A stretch of 64,000 nucleotides of DNA from Limosilactobacillus pontis (lineage in GTDB: Bacteria; Bacillota; Bacilli; Lactobacillales; Lactobacillaceae): positions 124,001 to 188,000 of the forward strand of contig NZ_PNFV01000003.1 of assembly GCF_002940945.1 (NCBI RefSeq), in the 5' to 3' direction. The position numbers were made by a program, and so were the translations under genes. Positions 27,894 to 37,121 of the stretch are shown in pieces. Numbering within the stretch: position 1 is the stretch's first letter; each line of letters starts with the position of its first letter. The notes under the pieces were generated by a model. The model was not told where the DNA came from. It was given only the letters and a program-made list of their open reading frames with translations, and ran no database searches.

Positions 27894-28856
27894 CTAATGG
27901 TTCTGATCAGGAGTCAGATCGGGCAGGTCCTGCACATGCTCAAGGTACTTGACCAGGACTCCTTCCCGTAGGCCACTATTACTGAAGCTAACCTCATCAA
28001 TTGCCAACTGACGCATTAGGGCCAGCAATGGCAGCAAGCCACCGATTACTACGTCAGCTCGTTCCTTCATAACCCCCCGGGTGCTGGCTCGGGTTGCCCG
28101 GTCAGCCTCGAGGAGCTGATGCATGATCGCAAAGGCAGTTTCCGAGCGGAGGGTCAAGCCCTGAACCGGGGCTGGCTTGCCGTCAATCGCATTGCGCCAA
28201 CGGTATATCTTAGCCAGTGCCCGGTTACTACCACCCAGGGCAATAATCTTAGTCCGTCGAAAACGGTTCAGCCAGCGCTGGTGGGAAAGAACCTCGTCAA
28301 CCTCGACCATGGCATCAAACAGGTCGGCAGCGTTAACCTGGTCCCCCAGGTGGTAACGCTGGGAGAGGGTCACTGAACCGAAGGGAATGCTCACCGTCTC
28401 CTCGGCGGCCCCGTCCTCAACAGCAATCAGCTCCATACTGGCACCCCCAGTATCGATAATAATTCCCCGCTTTAGGGGCAGCTTACTGGTGACGCCGACA
28501 TAGTCCAGATAGGCCTCCTGTTTACCAGAAATTATATGGATATCGAAGCCGCTCTCTGCCTTGACCCGCCGCAGGAAATCCTGCTGGTTCTTAGCCTGCC
28601 GGACTGCGGCCGTAGCCACTGCCACGATTTTCTTATTCTGATACTTGTCACAGATATGACGAAACTCGCGCAAAGCATCAAGCGTTCGTTGCATTGGCTT
28701 TTCCTTTAAGATCTTCTCCGGCCCCATCTGCGACGATAAACGGACGTAACGTTTCTCGTAGTGCTTAGTCACTGCCTGACCGTCTGGTTGAAGCTCACTG
28801 ATCTTGAGCCGGATCGAATTGGAACCCAGATCGATCACCACTAAATACTTATTCAT
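27894..28856 (-). CDS. ppx: Ppx/GppA-family exopolyphosphatase
   Basis: A 320-residue ASKHA-fold phosphatase that would release phosphate from the ends of polyphosphate (or act on pppGpp). It starts MNKYLVVIDLGSNSIRLKIS, the phosphate-1 motif, and has the second motif GIIIDTGGASMELI. The Ppx/GppA domain fills the whole protein; no HD domain is attached. The frame is open further upstream, but the ATG at 28856 has an AAAGGG Shine-Dalgarno and overlaps the ppk stop by eight bases, so it was chosen. It is third in the polyphosphate cluster. Confidence 0.9.
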   Translation of the reverse strand: MNKYLVVIDLGSNSIRLKISELQPDGQAVTKHYEKRYVRLSSQMGPEKILKEKPMQRTLDALREFRHICDKYQNKKIVAVATAAVRQAKNQQDFLRRVKAESGFDIHIISGKQEAYLDYVGVTSKLPLKRGIIIDTGGASMELIAVEDGAAEETVSIPFGSVTLSQRYHLGDQVNAADLFDAMVEVDEVLSHQRWLNRFRRTKIIALGGSNRALAKIYRWRNAIDGKPAPVQGLTLRSETAFAIMHQLLEADRATRASTRGVMKERADVVIGGLLPLLALMRQLAIDEVSFSNSGLREGVLVKYLEHVQDLPDLTPDQNH

Positions 28857-31104
28857 GGGAATCACCCTTTTCATCGTTGAGGTGCAATGATGGCACGTGC
28901 TTAGACAAGGTTGCAAAGACCGAAGACAGGTGCCGCTGGCTCTTGTGCTGGTGCCGCTTTTGCCGGTTCAGCTTCTCTGCCTCTTCGACAAAGTACTCCT
29001 GAGCGTTGAACGGGGCTGCGTCACCACGGTCGATCCGCTCGTAGTGATCGCCTTCCAGGATACGAGCCTTGGTGTTGTCCTTCCACATAATGTTAAAGAT
29101 CTGAATAGCACGAGCCTTGGTGTCGGCCTGCTTGACCGGGTAGAGCTCCTCAACCCGCCGGTTAAGATTTCGGGTCATCATGTCGGCACTAGCTAGGTAG
29201 ATTTCCTCGTTTCCGTTGCTCTTGAAGTAGTAGATCCGGGAGTGCTCCAGGAAACGGCCGACAATCGAGTGTACTTCAATATTGCCATGCAGTTCTGACA
29301 GGTCATTGCGCAGGCAGGTGATCCCCCGGATTAGCAGCTGGACTTTGACTCCGTTAGCCGCCGCATCATACAGACGAGCAATAATCTGCTTATCGGACAG
29401 GGAATTCATCTTCATCCGGATTAGGGCTAGACCGCCGTTTTTAGCCACCACGATCTGCTCATCGATCTTCTTATTGATAAACTCCCGAATCCCATCAGGT
29501 GAGACCCGGAGCTGGTGGAAGTATGGAGGCCGGGCAAACCCGGATAACATGTTGAAGAGGTTGGTCATGTCGATACCAAGCTCGTGATCACAGGTGAAGA
29601 GCCCCATATCAGTATAGAAGTGGGCCGTGACGTCATTGTAGTTCCCGGTGCCCAGGTGCATATACCGGCGAAGGCCATCTTCATCCCGCCGGATCACCAG
29701 TGCAACCTTGCAGTGAGTCTTTAGGCCAACCAAGCCATAGATGACATGGCAGCCCATCCGCTCCAATCGTTGAGCCCAGCGAACATTGTTCTGTTCATCA
29801 AAGCGGGCCTTAACTTCAACCAAAACGGTGACCTGCTTGCCGCGCTGGGCCGCCATCCCCAAGTACTTGATGATCGGCGAATTCCCAGAAACTCGGTAAA
29901 GGGTCATCTTAATCGCCAGGACCTCGGGATCAACAGCCGCCTGATGGATGAAGTTGACCACCGCATCGAAGTTATCGTACGGGTGCTGGACCAGGTAGTC
30001 CTTCTCCCGGATCGACTGGAAGATATTGTGGTCCATGTCCAGCTTCGGATTGAGGTAGGACTTAAACGGCTTATAGCGCAGGTCATCGTGCCCGTCAACC
30101 ATTCCCGAGAGCTTCTTCAGGAAGGTTAGGTCAACTGGACCATCTACCCGGTAGAGGGACCGCTCGTTGACGTGAAGGTTGTCAATCAGCTGGTCCTCCA
30201 ACCATGAATCAATATCGTGTTCGACCTCTAACCGCATGACCTGACCGTGTTCACGCTCACGCAGCTGGTGCTTGACCGCCCGCAACAGGTCAGAGGTGTC
30301 CTCTTCAGCCACATCAAGGTCCATATCCCGCATGACCCGGTAGGTGGCTGTTTTGATGATCTGGTACCCCGGGAAGAGCAGGGACAGGAATTCCTTGATC
30401 AGCTCATCGATCAAAATGAAGTTGTTCTCCCCCGGCAACCGAACTAGGCGCTTATAGATTTCCGGAACCCGCACCGTGGCAAACTTGATGTCGGCCTCCT
30501 TTGAGTCATCGTGGGGCTCATTCTGGTGACGCTCCACTTCCTGGTCCCCTTCCAGAATTTCCTTGGTCTTCATCGACATGGCCCGCTGGGTAGGGTCTCG
30601 CCGCAACTGGACTGCAATATTTAAGGAATTATTAGAAATGAACGGGAACGGCCGGGAACTATCATCAGCCATCGGAGTCAGGACCGGCATCAATTCATCG
30701 TTGAAATAGCGGCGAATAAACTCGTACTGCTTGTCGTCGAGCTCTTTAACATGAAGAATTGTGATCCCCTGGTCAGCCAGCTGTGGAATAATCTGCTGGT
30801 TGTAAACCGTGTAGCGCTCCTCAACCATTCGGTGTTCCTTCTCATTGACCGCATCCAACTGTTCCTGGGGAGTTAAGCCGGACGCATCCGTTGTGGTGAC
30901 GTTGGCCGCCGCCAGTTTATGCAACGAAGCCACCCGGACCATAAAGAACTCGTCAACGTTACTCTGGGTGATCCCTAAAAAGTTGGCCCGTTCCAGGAGC
31001 GGGTTCTCCATGTCCGTTGCCTCACCGAGTACCCGACCGTTGAAGTCAATCCAACTGAGCTCCCGGTTCACATAATTTTCTGGTTTGTAGAAATTCTTAT
31101 ACAT
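28849..31104 (-). CDS. ppk1: Polyphosphate kinase 1
   Basis: A 751-residue PPK1 that polymerises the gamma-phosphate of ATP into polyphosphate through a phosphohistidine. It begins with the N-terminal domain YVNRELSWIDFNGRVL and contains the phospholipase-D-like catalytic domains with RYMHLGTGNYND (phospho-His region) and GLVGLKTHCKVALV. The C-terminal part reads LASADMMTRNLNRRVE. The last about 40 residues are basic and His/Lys-rich (RQKRHQHKSQRHL), possibly binding polyphosphate. It lies between two Ppx-type genes, so synthesis and breakdown enzymes are encoded together. Confidence 0.97.
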   Translation of the reverse strand: MYKNFYKPENYVNRELSWIDFNGRVLGEATDMENPLLERANFLGITQSNVDEFFMVRVASLHKLAAANVTTTDASGLTPQEQLDAVNEKEHRMVEERYTVYNQQIIPQLADQGITILHVKELDDKQYEFIRRYFNDELMPVLTPMADDSSRPFPFISNNSLNIAVQLRRDPTQRAMSMKTKEILEGDQEVERHQNEPHDDSKEADIKFATVRVPEIYKRLVRLPGENNFILIDELIKEFLSLLFPGYQIIKTATYRVMRDMDLDVAEEDTSDLLRAVKHQLREREHGQVMRLEVEHDIDSWLEDQLIDNLHVNERSLYRVDGPVDLTFLKKLSGMVDGHDDLRYKPFKSYLNPKLDMDHNIFQSIREKDYLVQHPYDNFDAVVNFIHQAAVDPEVLAIKMTLYRVSGNSPIIKYLGMAAQRGKQVTVLVEVKARFDEQNNVRWAQRLERMGCHVIYGLVGLKTHCKVALVIRRDEDGLRRYMHLGTGNYNDVTAHFYTDMGLFTCDHELGIDMTNLFNMLSGFARPPYFHQLRVSPDGIREFINKKIDEQIVVAKNGGLALIRMKMNSLSDKQIIARLYDAAANGVKVQLLIRGITCLRNDLSELHGNIEVHSIVGRFLEHSRIYYFKSNGNEEIYLASADMMTRNLNRRVEELYPVKQADTKARAIQIFNIMWKDNTKARILEGDHYERIDRGDAAPFNAQEYFVEEAEKLNRQKRHQHKSQRHLSSVFATLSKHVPSLHLNDEKGDSHE

Positions 31105-31106
31105 AA

Positions 31107-32618
31107 TTAGTGTCCGCCCCTTTCAATCAATACCGGTTTGATGCCGAATACGTCGCTAAACAGCTCTGATTTCTTGCTGAAGGACCACTTCTCAAGAACC
31201 AGGTCATTATTGGCAATAACCTTAATTTTCAGGAGACTATCATTGGTCAGATTAAGCTTGATCGACGAAATCTTCTGCTGGCGTGAGTCATCCAAGGCAT
31301 CGACCAACCGGAGAATTGCCACTAGTTTAGCCACGATTAGCTGAATATCATCATCCATTCGCCGATAGTGTTCCTGGGTAGCCGTCGGGGCCTCGGAACT
31401 GTGATAGCGGGCCACCTCAGCGATAATCTGGTTGTCGTCGTCGGAAAGACCAATCAATGGATTGGACTTTAGAATATAGGCTGAATGTCGGTAGTGGCTC
31501 TGCTGGTTGATGAAGTTACCAATATCATCAACCTTGCTGGCAATCTCCAGTAAAAGACGGGCATGATTGTCCAGCCGGTGAAGGGGACGCAGCTGGTCAA
31601 AGAATTGGAGAGCAAACCGGGTCACAAAGTCCCGGTGGGCCGTATCAACTCCGTAACGCTGGGCAAGGTCGTCAGCAGATGTCCGAATCATCGTATTGAT
31701 CTGGCTCTGAGCCCGGCTATCCGCAAAACCATTGACCAGGCCATCCATCATTGAGATATCAGTCACGAAGATACTCAACGGGTGAATCAGGTAGGCAGTC
31801 CGGGCAATCACCAGGTAGTTAGGTATGACCAGCCGCCGTTCCTGCTCGGTGGTGATGTTCTGGGACCACGGATGACGGTCATCAATCTTAATTTCCATCT
31901 CCCGGTTGGCCTGACTCAACAGCTCCTGAGGAATTTCGGCTAGATGCTTCCCCTCCTTGATGTAGTGGCTGCTCAGAACCGGAGCGTTTTGAATCAGCAG
32001 GACAGTTCGTTTCTTCCGCTTTAGTTCGGGTGAAATATACTCCAGCTTGCTAGAGATATAGTCTTGGATAATTTCCTGGGGGTTAGTAGTTGTCTGACGC
32101 AGCCGCTGAACCAGCCGGCTGATCTTAGCCCCGCCTAGGTCGATTTCCCATTGCTTCTCGAAATTGCCATGGTGGAAAAAGGCCAAAGTCATCGAGTCCA
32201 GTCCCAATGTCAACAGGTACAGGCAGTGTTTGCTCAGCGTCTTGAACTCAGCCAGGCGGTTGACAACGCAACCCATCGTCTTGGCCATCAGCTGGTTATT
32301 ATTCAGCCACTGGATCTTAAGCCCGGTGCGAACTTCAAGCTGGTCGGCAACGTAGCGGGCATCAATCGGTGCCAGGTCCTCAATTGCCCCATAAAAGTGG
32401 ACGTTCTGAACCTGGTAGTCTTTCAATTGCTGTTTGAACCCATTTAGATTATTGACAATGGCGGCCATATTCTGGGCATAATTGGCAATCTTGTCATTGC
32501 CAAGCGCCAGTGCCCCAGAACGAACATCGTTGACTACACGGCCCTTTGGCAGCTCAATTATTCGCAGACTGACTTGGTCAGGCTCCAAATAGATCACTGC
32601 GGTCAATGAATTCTTCAC
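31107..32618 (-). CDS. Ppx/GppA-like protein with C-terminal HD-type domain
   Basis: A protein of about 503 residues, first of the polyphosphate cluster. The N-terminal half has the Ppx/GppA fold in diverged form (SLTAVIYLEPDQVSLRIIEL; the usual DxGSNS phosphate loop is not preserved). The C-terminal half (from about 315) looks like an HD-type helical domain with HARLLLEIASKVDDIGNFI and HYRHSAYIL. Such two-domain proteins are annotated as exopolyphosphatases, but loss of the DxGSN motif makes a regulatory or weakly active role possible. The GTG at 32618 is eight bases after GAGGAG and was preferred over an in-frame GTG at 32627 that overlaps it. Its stop is two bases before ppk. Confidence 0.8.
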   Translation of the reverse strand: MKNSLTAVIYLEPDQVSLRIIELPKGRVVNDVRSGALALGNDKIANYAQNMAAIVNNLNGFKQQLKDYQVQNVHFYGAIEDLAPIDARYVADQLEVRTGLKIQWLNNNQLMAKTMGCVVNRLAEFKTLSKHCLYLLTLGLDSMTLAFFHHGNFEKQWEIDLGGAKISRLVQRLRQTTTNPQEIIQDYISSKLEYISPELKRKKRTVLLIQNAPVLSSHYIKEGKHLAEIPQELLSQANREMEIKIDDRHPWSQNITTEQERRLVIPNYLVIARTAYLIHPLSIFVTDISMMDGLVNGFADSRAQSQINTMIRTSADDLAQRYGVDTAHRDFVTRFALQFFDQLRPLHRLDNHARLLLEIASKVDDIGNFINQQSHYRHSAYILKSNPLIGLSDDDNQIIAEVARYHSSEAPTATQEHYRRMDDDIQLIVAKLVAILRLVDALDDSRQQKISSIKLNLTNDSLLKIKVIANNDLVLEKWSFSKKSELFSDVFGIKPVLIERGGH

Positions 32619-32725
32619 ACTAACCACTCCTCTTCTTCATAATTCTCTACTTGGTTATAATTATAAAACATTCAGTTAGTGACCAAGAAATGAAAACGGT
32701 TAAATTGGCAAATAAGATTTAATCT

Positions 32726-32767
32726 TAAAAAGCGACTGGTGAGAAAGTATGTTTCTCAACAGTCGCT
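32726..32767 (-). terminator. Terminator of the long replication/thioesterase operon
   Basis: AGCGACTGGTGAGAAA (32731-32746) pairs with TTTCTCAACAGTCGCT (32752-32767), with one internal mismatch pair. TTTTT follows on the minus strand. It separates the thioesterase from the polyphosphate cluster. Confidence 0.85.
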
Positions 32768-32821
32768 CATTTATTTTTCATATACATAATACACTTAGGA
32801 AAGTAAGCTTTTAATAACTAT

Positions 32822-33586
32822 TCAGTTATCTATCCATGTCAGTTCTGCCGTCGCACAAACCTGGCCATCAACCAGGATCACGTGCCGGCTATGAAGCCCC
32901 TGGTCGTTATCAACCAGCTGGTACTGGCTAGTGACGGTTGCTCCCGCCTGAACTTCGTGTTCGTACTTGATCACCAGCTTAGTCGGCCGGTGGTTACGAA
33001 GGAACTCCCCACCAAGGGGATCAAGCAGCCAGTCAAGGTAGCGGGCGTTATTGACATGGTGATTAGCATCAATATCAAAGTAACGCACCCGGTACTGGCG
33101 ACTAGCTGGATCAGTCGTTGTGATCGCACTGGGGCGGTCCAACCGGGGCAGCCGCTTTTCCTCCGGTGAGTTAAACGGCGTAATCATTTCCGGTGGAATC
33201 GACATTAACCGGCGCTTCTGCAGATTCATGAATACAAAAATTGCCCGCAGGTGAAGGTAACGGTTAGCATGCTGGACATCATCCATCCAGAACTCCCGCA
33301 ACGCAAAGAAACGGTTATAGGCAACCGCCCGGGTTCCCAAAATAACCTGATCACCAAAGGTCGGTTGTTCGGGCGATAATTGTCCATCATATTCAGTAAC
33401 TACCCAGGCCCCTCCAGTCTGCTGAATAGTGGCAGTGTCCATCCCTAGGGAAATGCAGTGGGCATCAGAAACCATCGTCATCATGCTGAGCAGCATACTC
33501 ATACTCGGGTGACCGGTATCGTCACACTCGTAGTAGGCCAGCTGATGAGGCATCTCATACACCTGCTTATTTTGCTGTAAGTCCAT
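32822..33586 (-). CDS. Acyl-ACP thioesterase (FatA/FatB-like family)
   Basis: A 254-residue double hot-dog protein of the bacterial acyl-ACP thioesterase family, which releases free fatty acids from acyl carrier protein in the cytosol. The N-terminal hot-dog has LAYYECDDTGHPSMSMLLSM. The second has VRYFDIDANHHVNNARYLDW, where the Asp/Asn/His triad of this family lies. It is the last gene of the tadA-to-rsmI transcription unit, nine bases after rsmI. Chain-length preference cannot be read from sequence. Confidence 0.88.
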   Translation of the reverse strand: MDLQQNKQVYEMPHQLAYYECDDTGHPSMSMLLSMMTMVSDAHCISLGMDTATIQQTGGAWVVTEYDGQLSPEQPTFGDQVILGTRAVAYNRFFALREFWMDDVQHANRYLHLRAIFVFMNLQKRRLMSIPPEMITPFNSPEEKRLPRLDRPSAITTTDPASRQYRVRYFDIDANHHVNNARYLDWLLDPLGGEFLRNHRPTKLVIKYEHEVQAGATVTSQYQLVDNDQGLHSRHVILVDGQVCATAELTWIDN

Positions 33587-33595
33587 CCTTGCCTC

Positions 33596-34465
33596 CTATA
33601 GGTTATGATACTGTTTATACAGTTCCTGGCGCCTAATGTGATTGCGCTTGGCAACCAGCTTGATGGCCGCATTAGTCGAAAGGCCACCAATGATCTCCTT
33701 GTCAACCTGCTTGGTCAATGGCAGGTCCTGGTCATCGTTTTCCGTCACAGCCTGTGGTTTGGGATTGCCAGCTACCAGAACGACAAATTCCCCCCGGGTC
33801 TGATGATCAGTGAACCAGTCACGCAGTTCACCCAGGTTTCCCCGGCTAAACTCCTCGTAACGTTTCGTCAGTTCCCGGGCCAGAACAGCAGGCCGGTCAT
33901 CACCGAAGACCTCCGCCATCGTCGCCAGAGTCTTCTTCAGCCGATGCGGTGCCTCATAAAAGATCATTGTCTCCGTTCGATTTTGCAGCTCCTGAAGGGC
34001 GGCCACCTGTTGCTGGTGCTTGCGCTCTAAAAATCCGTAAAAATAGAAGGGTTGGGGAACTAGACCCGAGGCAATCAGGGCAGTTAATCCCGCATTAGCC
34101 CCAGGTAGCGGGACAACTGGGATCCCCACCTGAACCGCGGCAGCCACTAATTCCCTTCCAGGATCAGAAATAGAGGGCATCCCCGCGTCACTGCACTGGG
34201 CGATATCCAGCCCATCCTGAAGTTTTGCTAGTAATTCAGGGATCCGCTGCTCCGTGTTATGTTCATGAAAACTGATCTGACGAGTATCAATCTCAAAGTG
34301 GTTCAGCAACTGCTGGGTGTGTCGGGTATCCTCTGCTGCGATCAGGTCGACACTGCGAAGGGTCTTGATCGCCCGAAAGGTCATATCATCAAGATTCCCG
34401 ATTGGGGTAGGAACCAGGTAGAGGTGCCCCACCTGTTGTTTATTAAAACTACTAATCTGTTGCAT
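33596..34465 (-). CDS. rsmI: 16S rRNA (cytidine-1402-2'-O)-methyltransferase
   Basis: A 289-residue SAM-dependent methyltransferase of the tetrapyrrole-methylase fold that modifies C1402 in the ribosomal P site. Signature segments are HLYLVPTPIGNLDDMTFRAI, AAEDTRHTQQLLNHF, QCSDAGMPSISDPG and MIFYEAPHRLKKTL. It lies eight bases after yabA, the usual order in Lactobacillales. The start has a modest GAAGAG Shine-Dalgarno. Confidence 0.96.
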   Translation of the reverse strand: MQQISSFNKQQVGHLYLVPTPIGNLDDMTFRAIKTLRSVDLIAAEDTRHTQQLLNHFEIDTRQISFHEHNTEQRIPELLAKLQDGLDIAQCSDAGMPSISDPGRELVAAAVQVGIPVVPLPGANAGLTALIASGLVPQPFYFYGFLERKHQQQVAALQELQNRTETMIFYEAPHRLKKTLATMAEVFGDDRPAVLARELTKRYEEFSRGNLGELRDWFTDHQTRGEFVVLVAGNPKPQAVTENDDQDLPLTKQVDKEIIGGLSTNAAIKLVAKRNHIRRQELYKQYHNL

Positions 34466-34473
34466 CTCTTCAC

Positions 34474-34824
34474 CTACTTTGCTTTATCGGGATCATGGCC
34501 GAAAATAACGTCCGTGCAGAAGGCACAGGACTCCCCTGGGGCCAGGCGCTTGCCAAAGTACTCGCTGCAGACGTGGAACCCCTGCTGGTAGAGCTCTTTA
34601 AGATTCTGCCGCGAGCCGGACAACTTTGTCTCTCCGCTCTGGTCCTTCATCTTCTTAATCACCCTGCGCAGGTGGTCGTTTTCGATCGACAACTCAGCGT
34701 TTTGCTCCAGTACCTCCGTGATCTGGGCTTGGAGCTGCTCCATGTTGACGACCAGTTCCCGGGTCTGCTTCATCACCTGGGCAAAGCGATCATAGATATT
34801 CCCGTTTGGTTGTTTTTCACTCAT
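34474..34824 (-). CDS. yabA: Replication initiation control protein YabA
   Basis: A 116-residue YabA. The N-terminal half is a leucine-rich coiled coil (MKQTRELVVNMEQLQAQITE, about 18-60) for tetramer formation. The C-terminal zinc-binding part has HVCSEYFGKRLAPGESCAFC, with His and three Cys. It bridges DnaA and the DnaN clamp to restrain re-initiation. The start overlaps the holB stop (TAATG), so translation is probably coupled. It stands between holB and rsmI, as usual in Firmicutes. Confidence 0.95.
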   Translation of the reverse strand: MSEKQPNGNIYDRFAQVMKQTRELVVNMEQLQAQITEVLEQNAELSIENDHLRRVIKKMKDQSGETKLSGSRQNLKELYQQGFHVCSEYFGKRLAPGESCAFCTDVIFGHDPDKAK

Positions 34825-35846
34825 TATTCTGCCCCCACTGCACGCAATGTCTGAACAATTCTGATGGTCAGCTGCTCGACAATATTCTGAAAGTTGATAT
34901 TCTGACTAAGCAGGTGGCGGATCTCCAAGGTTAGCTGACTAATTGTCAGCAGCTGTGACATTGAATATTGGCCTGTCAACGCCTGCATCTGCCCCTGCTC
35001 GCTGACAAAATGCAGGCGCTCTGGATCATCGACCCCGTTAGCTATCAGCAGGGCGTCACGCCATATCAGGGTGATTAAGTCGAGTAGGACCTGCTGCTTG
35101 TCCCGGTCGCTAGCCAACTTGACCAGCTTGGTCTGGACCTCAACAAAAGCCATCATGTTGGCCTGACTAACACTGTTAAACCACTGGCTAACCGCGATGA
35201 TCGCCTGCTTGAACCAGTCGTCAGCACACCATTCCTGAACCTGCTGAATAGAATCGGTGAGTCCCACCGCTACCAGCCGCTCGCCCTTAGGTATATCTGC
35301 AGCAGCCAGCTGCTCAAGCAGTTTAGCCCGTTTGAGGGGCTGCATCTCGATTACCTGGGTCCGTGACCGGATCGTTGGCAGGACCGCACTCTTATTGGTA
35401 GTCAGCATCAGGATGTAAACCCCCGGACCGGGTTCTTCTATGAACTTCAGGAGGCTATTGGCCGCCCCGGTGGTCATCTTATCGGCATCCCGAATGATGA
35501 AAAGTTTCTGGCTACCCTCCATGGCACTCTTGGTAAACTCGGCCTTCAGATGACGTATCTCATCCACCTTGATCTGTCGACCCGTGGCAGCAGCCGTCAC
35601 AATGTCCGGGTGGTTGCCGGATAAAACCCGCTGACATTCCGCGCAGGTCAGGTCTGGTTCTCCATTCTGCGGGTGCAGGCAAAAGAGTCGTAGCGCCAGC
35701 CAACGGGCAACCGCCAGCTTGCCCGATCCAGTCGGTCCCACAAACAAATAGGCATGGGCCAGTTCATGGTTATCCAGGATCCGCTTGAGCCGAGCAATAA
35801 TCTGTGGCTGAAGCTCTTCAGAACGTTCTTGTGGTTCCTCAGACAA
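34824..35846 (-). CDS. holB: DNA polymerase III delta-prime subunit
   Basis: A 340-residue clamp-loader subunit. It has an AAA+ N-terminal domain with FVGPTGSGKLAVARWLALRL (a degenerate P-loop, GSGKL) and a zinc module with CLHPQNGEPDLTCAECQ. It contributes to clamp loading with DnaX and HolA rather than hydrolysing ATP itself. The start is a TTG at 35846 behind GCGGGGGAT, typical spacing but a rare start codon. It lies in the tmk-darA-holB-yabA block. Confidence 0.94.
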   Translation of the reverse strand: MSEEPQERSEELQPQIIARLKRILDNHELAHAYLFVGPTGSGKLAVARWLALRLFCLHPQNGEPDLTCAECQRVLSGNHPDIVTAAATGRQIKVDEIRHLKAEFTKSAMEGSQKLFIIRDADKMTTGAANSLLKFIEEPGPGVYILMLTTNKSAVLPTIRSRTQVIEMQPLKRAKLLEQLAAADIPKGERLVAVGLTDSIQQVQEWCADDWFKQAIIAVSQWFNSVSQANMMAFVEVQTKLVKLASDRDKQQVLLDLITLIWRDALLIANGVDDPERLHFVSEQGQMQALTGQYSMSQLLTISQLTLEIRHLLSQNINFQNIVEQLTIRIVQTLRAVGAE

Positions 35847-35863
35847 ATTAATCCCCCGCTTAC

Positions 35864-36187
35864 TCAGAACTTGATAAAGTCGTCAACCGGCAGGACAAAG
35901 ACCGTTGCTCCGCCGACCTTAACATTAACTGGAAAGGCTGAGCCTCCCTCAACATCCATGTGCATCTGCGACGTAATGTATTGTTCCCGTGACTTAGCAT
36001 TCTTCTTAATGACAGTCAAGACATCCTGGACCCGATCATCTTGGATCCCAATCAGGAAGGTTGCGTTTCCTTCACGCAGGAAGCCACCGGTAGTGGAGAG
36101 CTGGGTAACCTGAATATTGGCTGCTGTGAACGCCTTCCGTAGACGGCTGCTATCCTTTGCTTGAACAATGGCCACAATCATCTTCAT
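35864..36187 (-). CDS. darA: Cyclic-di-AMP-binding PII-like protein DarA (YaaQ/PstA)
   Basis: A 107-residue PII-like trimeric protein that binds c-di-AMP, starting MKMIVAIVQAKDSSRLRKAF. Family parts are TQLSTTGGFLREGNATFLIG (long B/T loop region) and VFVLPVDDFIKF at the C-terminus. A GTG at 36196 in the same frame is part of the AGAGGTGAT Shine-Dalgarno, so the ATG at 36187 was taken. It lies between tmk and holB, the standard Firmicutes position. The downstream partner is not known. Confidence 0.93.
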   Translation of the reverse strand: MKMIVAIVQAKDSSRLRKAFTAANIQVTQLSTTGGFLREGNATFLIGIQDDRVQDVLTVIKKNAKSREQYITSQMHMDVEGGSAFPVNVKVGGATVFVLPVDDFIKF

Positions 36188-36192
36188 TATAA

Positions 36193-36852
36193 TCACCTCT
36201 GTATTTCATTTGCGAATAGTTCTGGGTAACGTTGATTGATTACCCGCTTAACGTCGGCAACCACCCGGTCAAGGGACTGGCTGGAATCAATCAGTTTGAT
36301 CCGGTCTGGGTCGGCCTTCTGAAGTTCCAGAAAGGCATGACGAACCATATGGTGAAAGGACAGTTTTTCCTTGTCCAGGCGGTTAACCTGATTGGACCGG
36401 TGCTCGGCAATCCGGCGCAGGCCCAACTCCGATGGTACATCTAGATTAATTGTCAGGTTTGGCAACAGGCCATCAATGGCATACTGGTTGAGTTTCCAGA
36501 TAGTCTCCATCCCCAGCTGGCGACCTGCCCCTTGGTAAACCAGCGAACTATCGAGATAGCGATCACACAAGACCACTTTGCCAGCGGCCAGTGCGGGCCG
36601 GAGCGTGGAAACAACGTGCTGACGCCGGGATGCAGCAAACAAGAGTGCCTCGGTACGGGCATCCATATTCTTATTCTCTGGAGCAAAGAGAACCCGCCGA
36701 ATCTGTTCAGCAATGGGACTGCCACCGGGTTCCCGTGTGTACAGTACCCGATTGTCCCCCAGTTGATCGACCAAGTCAGCCTTAATTTGCTGGATCACGC
36801 TAGTCTTACCCGCACCGTCGGGCCCCTCAAAAGAGATAAACTTTCCACTCAT
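36193..36852 (-). CDS. tmk: Thymidylate kinase
   Basis: A 219-residue dTMP kinase making dTDP for DNA synthesis. It has the P-loop FEGPDGAGKTSVIQQI (residues 8-23), the DR(Y) motif CDRYLDSSLVYQGAGRQLG and a lid region. Its stop lies just before the darA start. It is preceded by the small yaaL gene within the replication operon. Confidence 0.97.
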   Translation of the reverse strand: MSGKFISFEGPDGAGKTSVIQQIKADLVDQLGDNRVLYTREPGGSPIAEQIRRVLFAPENKNMDARTEALLFAASRRQHVVSTLRPALAAGKVVLCDRYLDSSLVYQGAGRQLGMETIWKLNQYAIDGLLPNLTINLDVPSELGLRRIAEHRSNQVNRLDKEKLSFHHMVRHAFLELQKADPDRIKLIDSSQSLDRVVADVKRVINQRYPELFANEIQR

Positions 36853-36866
36853 ACTTTGTTTCCTTT

Positions 36867-37118
36867 CTATTGGCTCACAATGCCGTGATTAAGCTGACCA
36901 TGAACATGGTAGCGCCGAGCAATACGGTACAGGTACAAGTACTTCTGCTCTTGCAGGTGGGCTCGATCCTGAAGTTCACTGCTGACGTTGGCCTCATAGA
37001 CTGCCCGCTCGGTCTCCCGGGCGTGGTCCCAGCTGGCCTTAGTCTCATAGATCGTGGCCAGGAGGTGCTGGTTGCGCTGCTTTTCCACCTCATGCTTGGG
37101 TTGGCGTCTGAATAACAT
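36867..37118 (-). CDS. yaaL: YaaL-family protein (DUF2508)
   Basis: An 83-residue, highly charged, probably helical protein: HEVEKQRNQHLLATIYETKA, then SWDHARETERAVYEANVSS and YLYLYRIARRYHVHGQLNH. Size, composition and position between recR and tmk match the YaaL/DUF2508 family of Firmicutes, whose function is unknown. It has three bases between itself and recR. Confidence 0.8.
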   Translation of the reverse strand: MLFRRQPKHEVEKQRNQHLLATIYETKASWDHARETERAVYEANVSSELQDRAHLQEQKYLYLYRIARRYHVHGQLNHGIVSQ

Positions 37119-37121
37119 TTC

